64,000 nucleotides of DNA from Deinococcus ficus (lineage in GTDB: Bacteria > Deinococcota > Deinococci > Deinococcales > Deinococcaceae), in NCBI RefSeq assembly GCF_003444775.1, contig NZ_CP021081.1, forward strand, positions 1,166,001 through 1,230,000. The letters are read 5' to 3'. The translations under genes were made by a program, and so were the position numbers. The notes under the pieces are model-generated. The model did not search any database, was not told the DNA's origin, and was given only the letters and a program-made list of their open reading frames with translations. Below, one piece after another: positions 13,975 to 24,594 of the stretch (positions are counted from its first letter, which is position 1; every line of letters starts with the position of its first letter).

Positions 13975-13988
13975 TGGAAACGTTACCA
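13975..13988. promoter_or_regulatory. LacI-family operator over the glgX -10 element
   Basis: Minus strand reads TGGTAACGTTTCCA, a 14-bp dyad centred on ACGT with one mismatch pair, the typical shape of LacI/MalR/CcpA-class sites. The TAACGT inside it is also a TANNNT -10 (13980-13985), so bound repressor would block RNA polymerase. The regulator gene is not in the window. Confidence 0.6.
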
Positions 13989-14061
13989 GAGCCCGGTCAC
14001 GGCGCCCAGCGCCCGCGGGCATCCTTCAGGAAACTCCCAAGGGCGCCCGGGCGGCGGCGCG

Positions 14062-14826
14062 TCAGAAGCCCAGCGAGGCGCGCGGGCGGTCCAGTCCGTG
14101 CAGCTTTTCCGGCGTCCACAGCTCGTACGTGTACATCGGGTACTGCCGCTTGAAGCGCCCCACCCGGTCCCAGACTTCCCGCGACTCGTACGGCACCACC
14201 AGGATCAGGCGGATCACGCTGTCCTCGGCGTCGTAGATGTAGAAGTCGAAGTGGAAGGACTGCTCGTGCCCGCGGTCCGTGAACAGCGGGAAGCTGAACG
14301 CCCGGTACCGCCACGCCTTGTTCCGGGTGGTCAGGATTTTCGCGGCCACGCGCTTGAGGTTGCTGTCCGGAAAGGTCAGTTTCTGCCCGTCGCGGTCCAC
14401 GAACACCGTGTCCGGCGCCGGCGCGTCCAGCTGCACGCGCCGCAGTTCCGGCAGGGCCTTTTTCACCTTGGGTGCGCGGGGCGCCCCGGAACGCGCGCCG
14501 GCCGTGCTGCTCCCGGCGCTGCCGGCCGGGCGGGCGCCTGTGCGTTTGCGGTCCCCGCCCCTTTCTCCCGGTCGGCCCTCGGAGGGGCCCCCGCTGCGTG
14601 CCCCAGTCTTGCGCGGGTGGCTGGCGCGGCCCTCACCGGCCGCGGCCCGCGGCCCGCCGGGACGGGCGCCGGGCTTGCGGCTGGGCGTTTCCTTGGCGGC
14701 CGGTTCGTCGTTCAGGCCGGCCAGCGTGCGGCGGGGCCGGGAGGTGTCGCGCGTGGACCCGTCCCGGCTGCGTGCTGAGTTCTTTTTCGGAGCGTGTCCC
14801 CGTGATCCTTTTCTTGGCCCCGTCAT
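14062..14826 (-). CDS. Hypothetical protein, basic disordered N-terminus and conserved C-terminal domain
   Basis: 254 residues from the leaderless ATG at 14826. Residues 1-140 are low complexity and very basic (Arg, Lys, Gly, Pro, Ser), typical of a nucleic-acid-binding tail. Residues about 150-254 are ordered and aromatic rich: [50 protein letters not shown]. The [13 protein letters not shown] layout vaguely recalls PD-(D/E)xK nucleases, but a full catalytic set is not evident. I do not recognise the gene. It lies between divergent VOC and co-directional glgX. Confidence 0.65.
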   Translation of the reverse strand: MTGPRKGSRGHAPKKNSARSRDGSTRDTSRPRRTLAGLNDEPAAKETPSRKPGARPGGPRAAAGEGRASHPRKTGARSGGPSEGRPGERGGDRKRTGARPAGSAGSSTAGARSGAPRAPKVKKALPELRRVQLDAPAPDTVFVDRDGQKLTFPDSNLKRVAAKILTTRNKAWRYRAFSFPLFTDRGHEQSFHFDFYIYDAEDSVIRLILVVPYESREVWDRVGRFKRQYPMYTYELWTPEKLHGLDRPRASLGF

Positions 14827-14832
14827 GCCCGC

Positions 14833-14838
14833 AGTGTA
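14833..14838 (-). promoter_or_regulatory. -10 element TACACT, leaderless start
   Basis: TACACT with 6 nt to the ATG at 14826; sets the start 78 nt inside the longest open frame. Confidence 0.7.
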
Positions 14839-14933
14839 GGGCAGGGCCGGGAAGTCCGGGCGGGACCGGGAGAAGACGGAAAGGCATGGGATTGTCACCA
14901 CCACGGTAGCGACACCTGCGGCAATGCCCGGTC

Positions 14934-14939
14934 TACGCT
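14934..14939 (+). promoter_or_regulatory. -10 element TACGCT, leaderless start of VOC gene
   Basis: 6 nt between the hexamer and ATG 14946. Confidence 0.65.
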
Positions 14940-14945
14940 CACGCT

Positions 14946-15341
14946 ATGACGCCCCTCCTCACCGGACTGGACCACGTGCAGATCGAAGCGCCCGCCGGTT
15001 GCGAACCCCAGGCCCGCGCCTTCTACGGCAGTGTGCTGGGCCTCCCGGAACTCCGCAAACCCGCACCGCTGGAGGCCCGCGGCGGGTGCTGGTTCGCCCT
15101 CCCGGACGGCCGGCAACTGCACGTGGGCGTCACCCCGGAATTCCAGCCCCGCCGCAAGGGCCACCCCGCCTTCCGCACCGCCGACCTCCGCGCCGTGCAG
15201 GCGCACCTGGACGCCCACGGCATCCCCCACCAGACCGACGCGGAGGCCGGGGAGCCCCGCGCCTTCTTCCAGGACCCCTTCGGCAACCGGCTGGAAATCG
15301 TGCAGGGCGGCCACCCCGCCAGGCCCCTGCCCACCCGCTGA
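14946..15341 (+). CDS. VOC (glyoxalase/bleomycin-resistance) family protein
   Basis: 131 residues, one vicinal-oxygen-chelate unit made of two beta-alpha-beta-beta-beta modules. It starts LTGLDHVQIEAPAG with the metal-ligand His of module 1 (LDHVQ), has GGCWFALPDGRQLHVGV, and module 2 includes HPAFRTADL and FFQDPFGNRLEIVQ with the typical Glu ligand near the end. Such proteins act as dimers with a metal in the cleft; the substrate here is unknown. Single gene with its own promoter. Confidence 0.88.
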   Translation: MTPLLTGLDHVQIEAPAGCEPQARAFYGSVLGLPELRKPAPLEARGGCWFALPDGRQLHVGVTPEFQPRRKGHPAFRTADLRAVQAHLDAHGIPHQTDAEAGEPRAFFQDPFGNRLEIVQGGHPARPLPTR

Positions 15342-15383
15342 GCTGTTCCACCGCCCGTGACGCGCCGCTTCCGGGCCCGCGCC

Positions 15384-15389
15384 TAGAAT
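15384..15389 (+). promoter_or_regulatory. -10 element TAGAAT, leaderless start of nif3-like gene
   Basis: 6 nt of C residues separate it from ATG 15396. Confidence 0.75.
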
Positions 15390-15395
15390 GCCCCC

Positions 15396-16187
15396 ATGAC
15401 CGACGCCCACCCCACCGCGCCCACCCGGGGCGAAGTGCCGCGCGACACCCTGATCCGCTGGCTCAACGAGTACCTGAACGTCCCCGGCATCCAGGACCTC
15501 AGCCTGAACGGCCTGCAGATCGAGGGCACCGACGTGATCCGCCGCGTGGCCGCCAGCGTGGACAGCAGCGCCAAGACCATCCAGCACGCCGCGGACGCTG
15601 GCGCCGACCTGCTGCTCGTGCACCACGGCCTGTTCTGGGGCAAGGCCCTGCCCATCACCGGGCCGCACCGCACCCGCGTGCGCACCGCCCTGATGGCCGA
15701 CCTGAACCTGTACGCCGCCCACCTGCCCCTGGACGCCCACCCGGAAGTGGGGAACAGCGCCATGATCGCCCAGGCCCTGTCGCTGCAGGGCGCCCAGCCG
15801 TTCGCCGAGTGGATGGGCACCCGGGGCGGCTGGTACGGCGAGCTACCCTTCGAGCAGTCCCTGCAGGACTTCGCGGACCGCGTGCAGAAACTCACCGGGG
15901 AAATCTGCCTCGTGCACGGCGGCGGCATTCCCACCGTCCGTCGCCTCGGCATCGTGACCGGCAGCGGCGCGGAGTACATCGCCGAGGCCGCCGCGCTGGG
16001 CCTGGACACCCTGCTCACCGGCGAACCCGAGCACAAGCACTTCCACGACGCCTTCGAGTACGGCGTGAACGTCGTGTACGCCGGCCACTACGAGACCGAG
16101 GTGTTCGGCGTGCGCGCCCTGGCCGCGAAACTCGAGGAGGAGTTCGGCCTGCCCTGGCAGTTCCTGCACCACCCCACCGGCCTGTGA
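15396..16187 (+). CDS. Nif3-like dinuclear metal center protein
   Basis: 263 residues, the usual length of the single-domain Nif3/YbgI/DUF34 family, toroidal hexamers with a two-metal site. Seen: SLNGLQIEG, LLLVHHGLFWG (metal His pair), YAAHLPLDAHP, and near the C-terminus LLTGEPEHKHFHDAFEYGVNVVYAGHYETEV with further His and Glu ligands. The annotation GTP cyclohydrolase I type 2 is often attached, but the true substrate is not settled. The stop overlaps the tmk GTG (GTGA), so the two are coupled. Confidence 0.92.
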   Translation: MTDAHPTAPTRGEVPRDTLIRWLNEYLNVPGIQDLSLNGLQIEGTDVIRRVAASVDSSAKTIQHAADAGADLLLVHHGLFWGKALPITGPHRTRVRTALMADLNLYAAHLPLDAHPEVGNSAMIAQALSLQGAQPFAEWMGTRGGWYGELPFEQSLQDFADRVQKLTGEICLVHGGGIPTVRRLGIVTGSGAEYIAEAAALGLDTLLTGEPEHKHFHDAFEYGVNVVYAGHYETEVFGVRALAAKLEEEFGLPWQFLHHPTGL

Positions 16188-16828
16188 CCCACCCCCACGA
16201 CCCCCCCGGCGGCCGGTTCATCACCTTCGAGGGCCCGGAAGGCGCCGGGAAAACCACCCAGATCACGCACCTGACCCGGCACCTGGATGTGGCCGGCGTG
16301 CCACACCTGCTCACGCGCGAGCCCGGCGGCACGCCCCTGGGCACCCGCGTGCGCGAGGTGGTGCTGGACCCGGCCCTGCACATCGACCCGCTGCCGGAAT
16401 TCCTGCTGTACAGCGCCAGCCGTGCGCAGCTCGTGCAGGACGTCATCGGGCCGGCCCTGGCGCGCGGTGAGGTGGTCGTCTGCGACCGCTACGCCGACTC
16501 CAGCCTCGCCTACCAGGGCGCCGGCCGCGGCCTGGACGCCGGGCTGCTGCGTTCAGTCACGCACGCCGCCACCGGGGGCCTCACCCCGGCGCTGACCGTG
16601 CTGCTGGACCTGGACCCCCGCCTGGGCCTGGAACGTGCCGCGGCGCGCGGGCAGCCCGACCGGCTGGAACAGGCCGACCTGGGCTTCCACGACCGGGTCC
16701 GCGCCGGCTTCCTGGCGCTGGCGGCGGGCGAACCGGACCGTTTCCTGGTCCTGGACGCCACCCGGCCCGCCGACGACCTCGCCCGGACCATCTGGGACGC
16801 GGTCCGGGCGAGACTGGCGCTGGGCTGA
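16184..16828 (+). CDS. tmk: Thymidylate kinase
   Basis: 214 residues; phosphorylates dTMP to dTDP. P-loop FEGPEGAGKTTQ near residue 20, then LTREPGGTPLG (the TREPGGT dTMP-binding motif), VVCDRYADSSLAYQGAGRGL (DRY motif) and LLDLDPRLGLERAAARG before the lid. The start is the GTG of a GTGA overlap with the upstream gene; the coding frame is open much further upstream only because of high GC. It ends 3 bp from the convergent cyclotransferase stop codon, with no terminator hairpin between them. Confidence 0.96.
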   Translation: MTHPHDPPGGRFITFEGPEGAGKTTQITHLTRHLDVAGVPHLLTREPGGTPLGTRVREVVLDPALHIDPLPEFLLYSASRAQLVQDVIGPALARGEVVVCDRYADSSLAYQGAGRGLDAGLLRSVTHAATGGLTPALTVLLDLDPRLGLERAAARGQPDRLEQADLGFHDRVRAGFLALAAGEPDRFLVLDATRPADDLARTIWDAVRARLALG

Positions 16829-16831
16829 CCT

Positions 16832-17704
16832 TCAGCTGCGGGTTCTGGGCAGGGGAGGCCGCGCGGTGGCGCCGGACTCCACCTTCAGGCCCGGCAGTCT
16901 CACCTCGAACAGCGTGGGCCAGTTCTTGCCGCCCAGCAGCATCGTGCCGCGCTCCGGGATGAACGCGATGCCGTTCGGCACGTCGTCGAAGGTGGGTTTC
17001 ACGCCCTTGCGCAGCGCCGTCGCGGCCGCCTCGCGGGCCAGGGGCGTCAGGTCGATCCAGGCGGTCACCGCGCCCGTCTTCGGGTCGATCTTCGCCACGC
17101 GCGGCGTGAGCCACACGTTCGCGTACACGAACCCCTGCACGAACTCCAGCTCGTTCAGGTTCTTCACCGGCTGCCCGTCGTCCGTGACGTTCACGGTCTT
17201 CGTCACCGCGAAAGTCTTCGGGTCCCGCCAGGACAGCGCGCTGCTGCCGTCGCTGGTGATCAGGGCCTTGCCGTCGTTCGTGATGCCCCAGCCCTCGCCC
17301 TTGTACTTGAACCGCCCCACCTCGCGCATGGACTTGCCGTCCAGCGCGAACGCCACGCCCTCCTGCCAGGTCAGGTGGTAGATCACGCCGTCCAGCAGCG
17401 TGGCCCCCTCCCCGAACGCCGTGCTGATCGGCGTGGGCACGCTCTGCACGACCTTGCCGGTCTTCAGCTCCACGCGCCGCACCCCGGACTTCCCGACCTG
17501 CCCGGTGCTTTCCAGCAGCAGACCGCCGCCCAGGTACTGCAGCCCCTGCGTGAAGGCCGTCAGGTCGTGCGGGTACCGCGCCGTGACCACCGGGCGCACC
17601 AGCGGCGCCTTCGCCGTGCGGGCCGGCGCGGCCGCCTGACCGGCAGGGAAACTCAGGGCGGGCAGCAGGGCGGTCAGGCACAGCAGGGGAGACGGAAAAC
17701 GCAT
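16832..17704 (-). CDS. Glutaminyl-peptide cyclotransferase, secreted beta-propeller type
   Basis: 290 residues from ATG 17704 with a Sec signal peptide (MRFPSPLLCLTALLPALSF, cut near AAA). The mature part matches the glutamine cyclotransferase family (plant/bacterial QC, five-bladed propeller): PHDLTAFTQGLQYLGGGLLLESTG, STAFGEGATLLDGVIYHLTWQEGVAF, YKGEGWGITNDG, LNELEFVQGFVYANVW, VPNGIAFIPERGTMLLGGKNWPTLFEV. It forms N-terminal pyroglutamate on exported proteins. The GTG at 17713 overlaps the -10 element and is rejected as start. Functionally it pairs with the pyroglutamyl peptidase gene at 41.3-41.9 kb, which removes that group. Confidence 0.9.
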   Translation of the reverse strand: MRFPSPLLCLTALLPALSFPAGQAAAPARTAKAPLVRPVVTARYPHDLTAFTQGLQYLGGGLLLESTGQVGKSGVRRVELKTGKVVQSVPTPISTAFGEGATLLDGVIYHLTWQEGVAFALDGKSMREVGRFKYKGEGWGITNDGKALITSDGSSALSWRDPKTFAVTKTVNVTDDGQPVKNLNELEFVQGFVYANVWLTPRVAKIDPKTGAVTAWIDLTPLAREAAATALRKGVKPTFDDVPNGIAFIPERGTMLLGGKNWPTLFEVRLPGLKVESGATARPPLPRTRS

Positions 17705-17711
17705 CCCGCCC

Positions 17712-17717
17712 ACTCTA
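17712..17717 (-). promoter_or_regulatory. -10 element TAGAGT, leaderless start of cyclotransferase
   Basis: 7 nt to ATG 17704; overlaps the alternative GTG start. Confidence 0.65.
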
Positions 17718-17754
17718 GCCCCGGGGCGTCATGAGCAGGGTGGGTGTTCCTTCA

Positions 17755-18876
17755 TCAGTGTCCAGCGCGGCCGTCCAGCAGCGCCCCGGCCAGGGCCGCC
17801 ACCCGCTCGTCCGGGTCCCGCCGCAGGGTTTCCAGCGGCCCCCACTCCTCCCAGCGGGCCAGCGCCCACGCCGCCGCGTCCCGGACCTCCCAGGCGGGGT
17901 CGGCCAGGCCGGCGTCCAGCAGCGGCCGGCCGCGCGGGTCGCGGGTGTTGCCGATCACGGTCAGGGCGTTGCGGGCCATGCCCTTGCGGCGGGGCCGCAG
18001 GAACGCCGTGCCGCGGAAGCGCCGCTCGAACTCACGTTCACTCACGTGGAAGAACGCCGAGAGGTCCGGGTGCGCCAGCTCCGGGTCCGGCCGCAGGAAC
18101 CGGCCCAGGCCGCCTTCCCGCCCGGCGGCCCGCACGGACCAGGGGCAGACTTCGCTGCACACGTCGCAGCCGAACAGCCACCCGCCCATGCCCGCACGCA
18201 GGTCCAGCGGCACCGGCCCGCGGTGCTCGATCGTCAGGTACGACACGCAGCGCCGCGCGTCGATGGCCCGGTCGTCCCCGATGGCTGCGGTGGGGCAGGC
18301 GGTCACGCAGCGCGTGCAGCGCCCGCAGCGGTCCGGGTGCACCTCCCCGGGCGCCGCGCCGGGCAGGTCCGTGAGCAGCACCGCCAGCGTCACGAACGCG
18401 CCCAGGTCCGTGCTGACCGTCATGCCGGACTTCCCGCGCCAGCCCAGGAACGCCCCGTTCGCGAACAGGCGCTCCATGACCGGGCCGTGATCCACGTACC
18501 CCTTCGCCCGCACCCCCAGTGCGGCCGCCTCGCGCTCCAGACGCTCCAGCACCGGCTGCAGCTGGTGGTGGTAGTCGGGTGTCCAGGCGTAGCGCGCCAC
18601 CCGGCCCAGTCGCACCCCGCCCGCCGGCACGGGCAGCGGCGCAAACCCGTGGGACACGCCCAGCACCAGCACGCTCGCGGCGCCCTCCAGCCGCGACTGC
18701 GGCTCGGCCCGGGCAGGCAGCTGCCGCTCCAGGTACCCCATGCCCGCGTGCCGCCCGGCGCCCAGCCACGCGGCGTACTCCTGCACGCTTCCGGCCGGCA
18801 CGGCGGCCGGCGCCCAGCCCACGGTGTCCGCGCCCAGGTCCAGCGCCAGGGCAGAGAGGAGGTCATGGGCCGACAT
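17755..18876 (-). CDS. queG: Epoxyqueuosine reductase
   Basis: 373 residues; reduces epoxyqueuosine to queuosine in tRNA, cobalamin dependent, with two [4Fe-4S] clusters. Seen: the cobalamin-domain N-terminus with GADTVGWAPA, then ferredoxin motifs CGRCTRCVTACPTAAI and CDVCSEVCPW, and a C-terminal HEAT-like helical tail with ERRFRGTAFLRPRRKGMARNALTVIGN. Single gene with a -10 TACTGT 5 nt before the ATG, just after the opcA terminator. Confidence 0.95.
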   Translation of the reverse strand: MSAHDLLSALALDLGADTVGWAPAAVPAGSVQEYAAWLGAGRHAGMGYLERQLPARAEPQSRLEGAASVLVLGVSHGFAPLPVPAGGVRLGRVARYAWTPDYHHQLQPVLERLEREAAALGVRAKGYVDHGPVMERLFANGAFLGWRGKSGMTVSTDLGAFVTLAVLLTDLPGAAPGEVHPDRCGRCTRCVTACPTAAIGDDRAIDARRCVSYLTIEHRGPVPLDLRAGMGGWLFGCDVCSEVCPWSVRAAGREGGLGRFLRPDPELAHPDLSAFFHVSEREFERRFRGTAFLRPRRKGMARNALTVIGNTRDPRGRPLLDAGLADPAWEVRDAAAWALARWEEWGPLETLRRDPDERVAALAGALLDGRAGH

Positions 18877-18881
18877 CCCGC

Positions 18882-18887
18882 ACAGTA
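18882..18887 (-). promoter_or_regulatory. -10 element TACTGT, leaderless start of queG
   Basis: 5 nt to ATG 18876. Confidence 0.55.
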
Positions 18888-18896
18888 TGCCCCGAA

Positions 18897-18929
18897 GCGC
18901 AAAAGAAGAACCCGCCCGAAAGCAGGTTC
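18897..18929 (-). terminator. Intrinsic terminator of the gnd-zwf-opcA operon
   Basis: Minus strand: GAACC stem, inner GC pairs, loop TTTCGG, GGTTC, then TTCTTCTTTT. Confidence 0.75.
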
Positions 18930-18946
18930 CGGGGGGCTGGGCCCGC

Positions 18947-19888
18947 TCAGCGGTCCAGGCTCGCCTTCGCCAGCTTCCAGGCGTGCTCGAACACCTCGCC
19001 GCGCTCCGGGTGCGCCATCACCCGGCCCAGGCCATCGGCCAGCGTCATGGACGGCACGTGCACCTCCGTCACCCTGTCACAGCCGGAGAACACCGCCTCC
19101 ACGCGCACCATCTCGCCTTCCTGCGCGGTCAGAGCGAACCGCACGCCCTCGCCGGTCAGTTCGATGCCGCACAGGTCCCCGCCCTCGCGGCTGCACTTCC
19201 CGGCGCGGAACTCGACGTGGTTGAGGTTGCGCCACTTCAGCGCGTCCCCCACGAACCCCGCGAACAGCCGCGCCGGCAGGTCGTTGCGGCCCGCGTGCCG
19301 CACCGTCATCTCCCGAACGTGGCGCAGCTGCCGGGCCGCCTCGGGCGTGTCGAAGATCTGCGCCAGCGCCTCGCGCCAGTTCGCGCTGCGGCTCCAGCTC
19401 AGGTCCGCCAGTGCGTAATGCCGCCCCGGCGGAATGTCCAGGCTCAGGCTGTCCACGATCAGCTGATCGGCCACCTCCGTGAGTTCCTTGAGCAGCACGC
19501 CGGTCGGCCGGGCGTCCGACCCCCACCACACGTGGTTCACGGTTGCCGAACGCAGCAGCGGCAGAACCGCGCCCTGCAACTGCGCCTCGTTCGCGTCCAG
19601 CACCAGCCGCTCCACGTACAGCCCGTGGCCCTGCGGCACCAGGCTCGCGTGCACCTTCAGGTCGTCCTTGCCGTCCATCAGGCCGATGATCTGCCGCCCC
19701 GCGTACCGCCCCTCCAGGCCGGTCAGGGCCTCCTCCACGCGCCTCAGGTGCTCGCGGGTGGTCAGGGCCACGATGTTGCCGGTGTATGCCCGCGTCTCCA
19801 CGTTCGTGCGGGACCACAGCTCGTCCAGCGTCGCCTGCGCCTTCTGCACGGTCGTGCTCACCGGCCCGAAGGGTTTCACCAGAGTCAT
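18947..19888 (-). CDS. opcA: Glucose-6-phosphate dehydrogenase assembly protein OpcA
   Basis: 313 residues. OpcA is the allosteric partner of G6PDH known from cyanobacteria and actinobacteria. Seen: [20 protein letters not shown] near the N-terminus, [47 protein letters not shown] and [21 protein letters not shown], all typical for the family. It is the last gene of the gnd-zwf-opcA operon, 19 nt after the zwf stop, and is followed by a terminator. Confidence 0.93.
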   Translation of the reverse strand: MTLVKPFGPVSTTVQKAQATLDELWSRTNVETRAYTGNIVALTTREHLRRVEEALTGLEGRYAGRQIIGLMDGKDDLKVHASLVPQGHGLYVERLVLDANEAQLQGAVLPLLRSATVNHVWWGSDARPTGVLLKELTEVADQLIVDSLSLDIPPGRHYALADLSWSRSANWREALAQIFDTPEAARQLRHVREMTVRHAGRNDLPARLFAGFVGDALKWRNLNHVEFRAGKCSREGGDLCGIELTGEGVRFALTAQEGEMVRVEAVFSGCDRVTEVHVPSMTLADGLGRVMAHPERGEVFEHAWKLAKASLDR

Positions 19889-19907
19889 GCCTCACCTCCT
19901 GTCACGG

Positions 19908-21694
<1,787 letters not shown>

Positions 21695-21698
<4 letters not shown>

Positions 21699-22774
21699 CC
21701 GTCACCTTTCACGCGCTGCTGCCCGGTCTCCCCGAGTTCCTGCGCGGCGCTCGCCCCGCGGTCGGGCGTGGCCGCGGCGGCCGCAGGAATGTTCTCGGGC
21801 GCGGCGGCCTTCGGGGACTCGCCGGCCTGCACCGCCGGGACGAGGCCCTCCTGCTTGGTGGCTTCCAGGGTCTTCACGGCGTGCCCGCCGAACGCGCGGC
21901 GCATCGCCGAGAGCATCTGCCCGGCGTAGCTGACCTCCTGCTGGCTGCGGAAGCGCATCTGGGTCGCCAGGGTGATCACCGGGGTGGGCACGCCCAGTTC
22001 TACGCTGTCGATGATCGTCCAGCGGCCCTCCCCGCTGTCCGCCACGTAATCCGACAGGGCGTTGAAGTCCGCGCTGTTTTTCAGCGCCTCGGCCGTCAGG
22101 TCCAGCAGCCAGCTGCGGACGACGCTGCCGTGCCGCCACAGTTCGGCGATCTGCGCCATGTTCAGGTTGAAGTCGTGGTGGGCCTTCATCAGCTCGAAGC
22201 CCTCGGCGTACGCCTGCATCATGCCGTACTCGATGCCGTTGTGGACCATCTTCACGTAGTGCCCGGACCCGCTCGGGCCCATGTGGCCCCACCCGCGGTC
22301 CGGGGCGGGCGCCAGCGCCTCGAACACGGGACGCAGGCGTTCCACGGCCTCCGGGGCGCCGCCGATCATCATGGCGTAGCCTTCCTTCAGGCCCCACACG
22401 CCGCCCGAGGTGCCCACGTCCACGAAGTGCAGGCCCCGCGCCGCGAGTTCCTGCGCGCGGCGCTGCGTGTCCTTGTAGTTGCTGTTCCCGCCGTCGATGA
22501 TGATGTCCCCCGGCGCCAGCCGGCTGGCCAGATCGTCGATGACGGCCTGCGTGATCGGGCCGGCCGGGACCATCACCCACACCGCCCGGGTGCCGGGTTC
22601 GCCTAGGGACGCGATCAGGTCCTCCACGCTGCGCACCGCCACGGCGCCCTGCGCGGCGATGTTCTGCAACGCGTCCTCGCTGCGGTCGTAGCCCACGACC
22701 TCCTGCCCGCCCCCCAGCAGCCGCAGCACCATGTTCCCGCCCATCTTGCCCAGACCGACCATGCCGATTCTCAT
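21695..22774 (-). CDS. gnd: 6-phosphogluconate dehydrogenase (decarboxylating), short YqeC/GndA type
   Basis: 359 residues. Oxidatively decarboxylates 6-phosphogluconate to ribulose-5-phosphate. Seen: the Rossmann start [49 protein letters not shown] (substrate loop), [22 protein letters not shown] with the catalytic Lys/Asn, and a short C-terminal domain ending in a 50-residue low-complexity Ala/Pro tail. The length is that of the shorter, mostly NAD-preferring class. An in-frame ATG at 22786 overlaps the -10 and is rejected. First gene of the operon. Confidence 0.93.
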
Positions 22775-22781
22775 GGGCGGC

Positions 22782-22787
22782 ATCATA
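22782..22787 (-). promoter_or_regulatory. -10 element TATGAT, leaderless start of gnd
   Basis: 7 nt to ATG 22774; promoter of the gnd-zwf-opcA operon. Confidence 0.7.
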
Positions 22788-22889
22788 CGCCCGGCCCCGC
22801 AGCGCCGAATCAGCCGGACCTTGATGGGCAGGTAAGACTTCCTGGCTGGGGTGGGAAGCTGGAGCCCAAAGGTCCCCCCGGCCCGGTGC

Positions 22890-22895
22890 TAGCCT
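22890..22895 (+). promoter_or_regulatory. -10 element TAGCCT, leaderless start of mqnC
   Basis: 6 nt (GCGGGC) to ATG 22902. Confidence 0.65.
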
Positions 22896-22901
22896 GCGGG
22901 C

Positions 22902-24077
22902 ATGACCGCCACCGTCCCTCACGTTTCCCCGCTGGAGAAGGCCGCGCGGGGCGAACGCCTGAACGCCGCCGAGATCGAGGCGCTGTACCACCTACCCCTT
23001 CCGGACGTGGCCGCCGTCGCGCACGACCTGCGCATGCAGCGGCGCGACCCGGACACCGTGTCCTTCCTGATCGACCGGAACATCAACTACACCAACGTGT
23101 GTAACGTGGGCTGCAACTTCTGCGCCTTCTACCGCACCAAGCGCCAGGCGGACAGCTACACCCTGGACTACGAGCACATCAGCCGCAAAATCACCGAACT
23201 GGAACAGGAGGGCGGCACCCGCATCCTGCTGCAGGGCGGCGTGAACCCGGACCTGGGCCTGGACTACTACACGGGTATGCTCCGGCACGTCAAGGCGCAC
23301 CACCCCACCATCCGCATCGACGCGTTCTCCCCGGAAGAAGTGCTGTTCATGGAAAAGACCTTCGGGCTGACCCTGGACGAGCTGCTCGACACCCTGATGG
23401 AGGCCGGCCTGGACGGCCTGCCCGGCGCGGGCGGCGAGATCCTGGAGGACGACGTGCGCAAGAAGGCCGCGCCCGCCCGCATCCGCGCCGCTGACTGGTT
23501 CCGCATTCAGGACGCCGCGCAGCGCAAGGGCCTGTACACCATCTCCACCATGGTGATCGGCTTCGGCGAGACGTACGCCCAGCGCGCCAACCACCTCCTG
23601 AAGATCCGTGAACAGCAGGACAAGGCCCTGCGCGACTACGCCGGGAACGGCTTCGCGGGCTTCGCCATGTGGACCCTGCAGACCGAGAACACCCGCCTGC
23701 ACGGCAAGGCGCCCGGCGCCACCGCGCACGAGTACCTGCAGCAGCTCGCCATCGCCCGCATCGCGCTGGACAACGTGCCGAACATCCAGACGTCCTGGCC
23801 CGCGCAGGGCTTCAAGGTGGCGCAGGCGGCGCTCTACTACGGCGCGAACGACCTGGGTTCCACCATGCTGGAGGAGAACGTCGTGTCGGCCGCCGGCGGG
23901 CACGACCGCCACCGCGCCACCGTGCGCGAACTGATCCGCATCGCCGTGGACGCCGGATTCACGCCGGTGATCCGCAACAGCCGCTTCGAGATCATCGAAC
24001 GGCCCGACGCGGAGGCCATCCTGAACCGACGGGACGAGAACCCGGAAGCGGAACGGGCCGTCGGCGCCGGCGCTTAA
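22902..24077 (+). CDS. mqnC: Cyclic dehypoxanthine futalosine synthase
   Basis: 391 residues. Radical-SAM enzyme of the futalosine menaquinone pathway that cyclises dehypoxanthine futalosine. The cluster motif CNVGCNFC gives Cys67, Cys71 and Cys74, followed by AFYRTK, typical of the MqnC/MqnE group. Also seen: ILLQGGVNPDLGLDYY, GLDGLPGAGGEIL, TMVIGFGETYAQR and FAMWTLQTENTRL. These fit MqnC better than MqnE. Its presence indicates menaquinone made by the futalosine route. Own leaderless promoter; strong terminator after it. Confidence 0.93.
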   Translation: MTATVPHVSPLEKAARGERLNAAEIEALYHLPLPDVAAVAHDLRMQRRDPDTVSFLIDRNINYTNVCNVGCNFCAFYRTKRQADSYTLDYEHISRKITELEQEGGTRILLQGGVNPDLGLDYYTGMLRHVKAHHPTIRIDAFSPEEVLFMEKTFGLTLDELLDTLMEAGLDGLPGAGGEILEDDVRKKAAPARIRAADWFRIQDAAQRKGLYTISTMVIGFGETYAQRANHLLKIREQQDKALRDYAGNGFAGFAMWTLQTENTRLHGKAPGATAHEYLQQLAIARIALDNVPNIQTSWPAQGFKVAQAALYYGANDLGSTMLEENVVSAAGGHDRHRATVRELIRIAVDAGFTPVIRNSRFEIIERPDAEAILNRRDENPEAERAVGAGA

Positions 24078-24088
24078 AGGATGTGATT

Positions 24089-24127
24089 GGAAGGGGCGGA
24101 CGGGATCATTCCCCGTCCGCCCCTTCC
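24089..24127. terminator. Bidirectional intrinsic terminator
   Basis: Perfect 16-bp stem GGAAGGGGCGGACGGG/CCCGTCCGCCCCTTCC with a 7-nt loop between the convergent mqnC and the 85-residue gene. Confidence 0.85.
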
Positions 24128-24137
24128 TGATTGCCCT

Positions 24138-24395
24138 TTACGCCGCGTGGTGGCGGCCGTACTCCTGCTCCAGCGCCAGCCGGCCTTCCAGATCCCCGAG
24201 CGCCTCGGCGTACAGGGCCGCGTCCACGCCCGGCAGGGTCGCCAGGAACCGCGCCGCGTCCGCCAGGGTGGGGTGCGCGCTGTGGTGGTGCCAGCCGGGG
24301 CCCTCGGCGAGCAGTTCGGCCCGGGTACCGCGCAGGAGGAACCTCACGCGGCCTCCTGCCGTCCGCGTATCGCTGAAGTGACGGGTGACGTTCAT
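24138..24395 (-). CDS. Hypothetical protein, 85 residues
   Basis: A small soluble protein, NVTRHFSDTRTAGGRVRFLL at the start, then a His-rich WHHHSAHPT and an acidic helical C-terminus. No family recognised. Support for expression comes from a CATACT -10-like hexamer 6 nt before the ATG, in the same geometry as the other leaderless genes, and from the shared terminator downstream. Confidence 0.55.
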   Translation of the reverse strand: MNVTRHFSDTRTAGGRVRFLLRGTRAELLAEGPGWHHHSAHPTLADAARFLATLPGVDAALYAEALGDLEGRLALEQEYGRHHAA

Positions 24396-24401
24396 GCCGG
24401 C

Positions 24402-24407
24402 AGTATG
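24402..24407 (-). promoter_or_regulatory. -10-like CATACT, leaderless start
   Basis: 6 nt to ATG 24395. Confidence 0.5.
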
Positions 24408-24594
24408 CCGGGACGGGCCGCGCGGGCCATCCGCCGAAATGATGACCGGGCGGCGTTCGTGTCCGTTCCGTTAAGGCCGCCCCGGCCCCCGCCGCGGCAG
24501 GCCCCCCTACGCTGACGCTACGCCCGCCAAGGGCCGCCGGGGTCCTCCCGCCGGTCCTGGACGTCCCTGCCTGAAGACCCCTGGAGGTGCAGCC

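Noticed and set aside
14924..16828. 634-codon frame as a fusion ahead of tmk
   Set aside because: Only the part from 16184 looks like a real protein; the rest lies over the VOC and Nif3-like genes in another frame.
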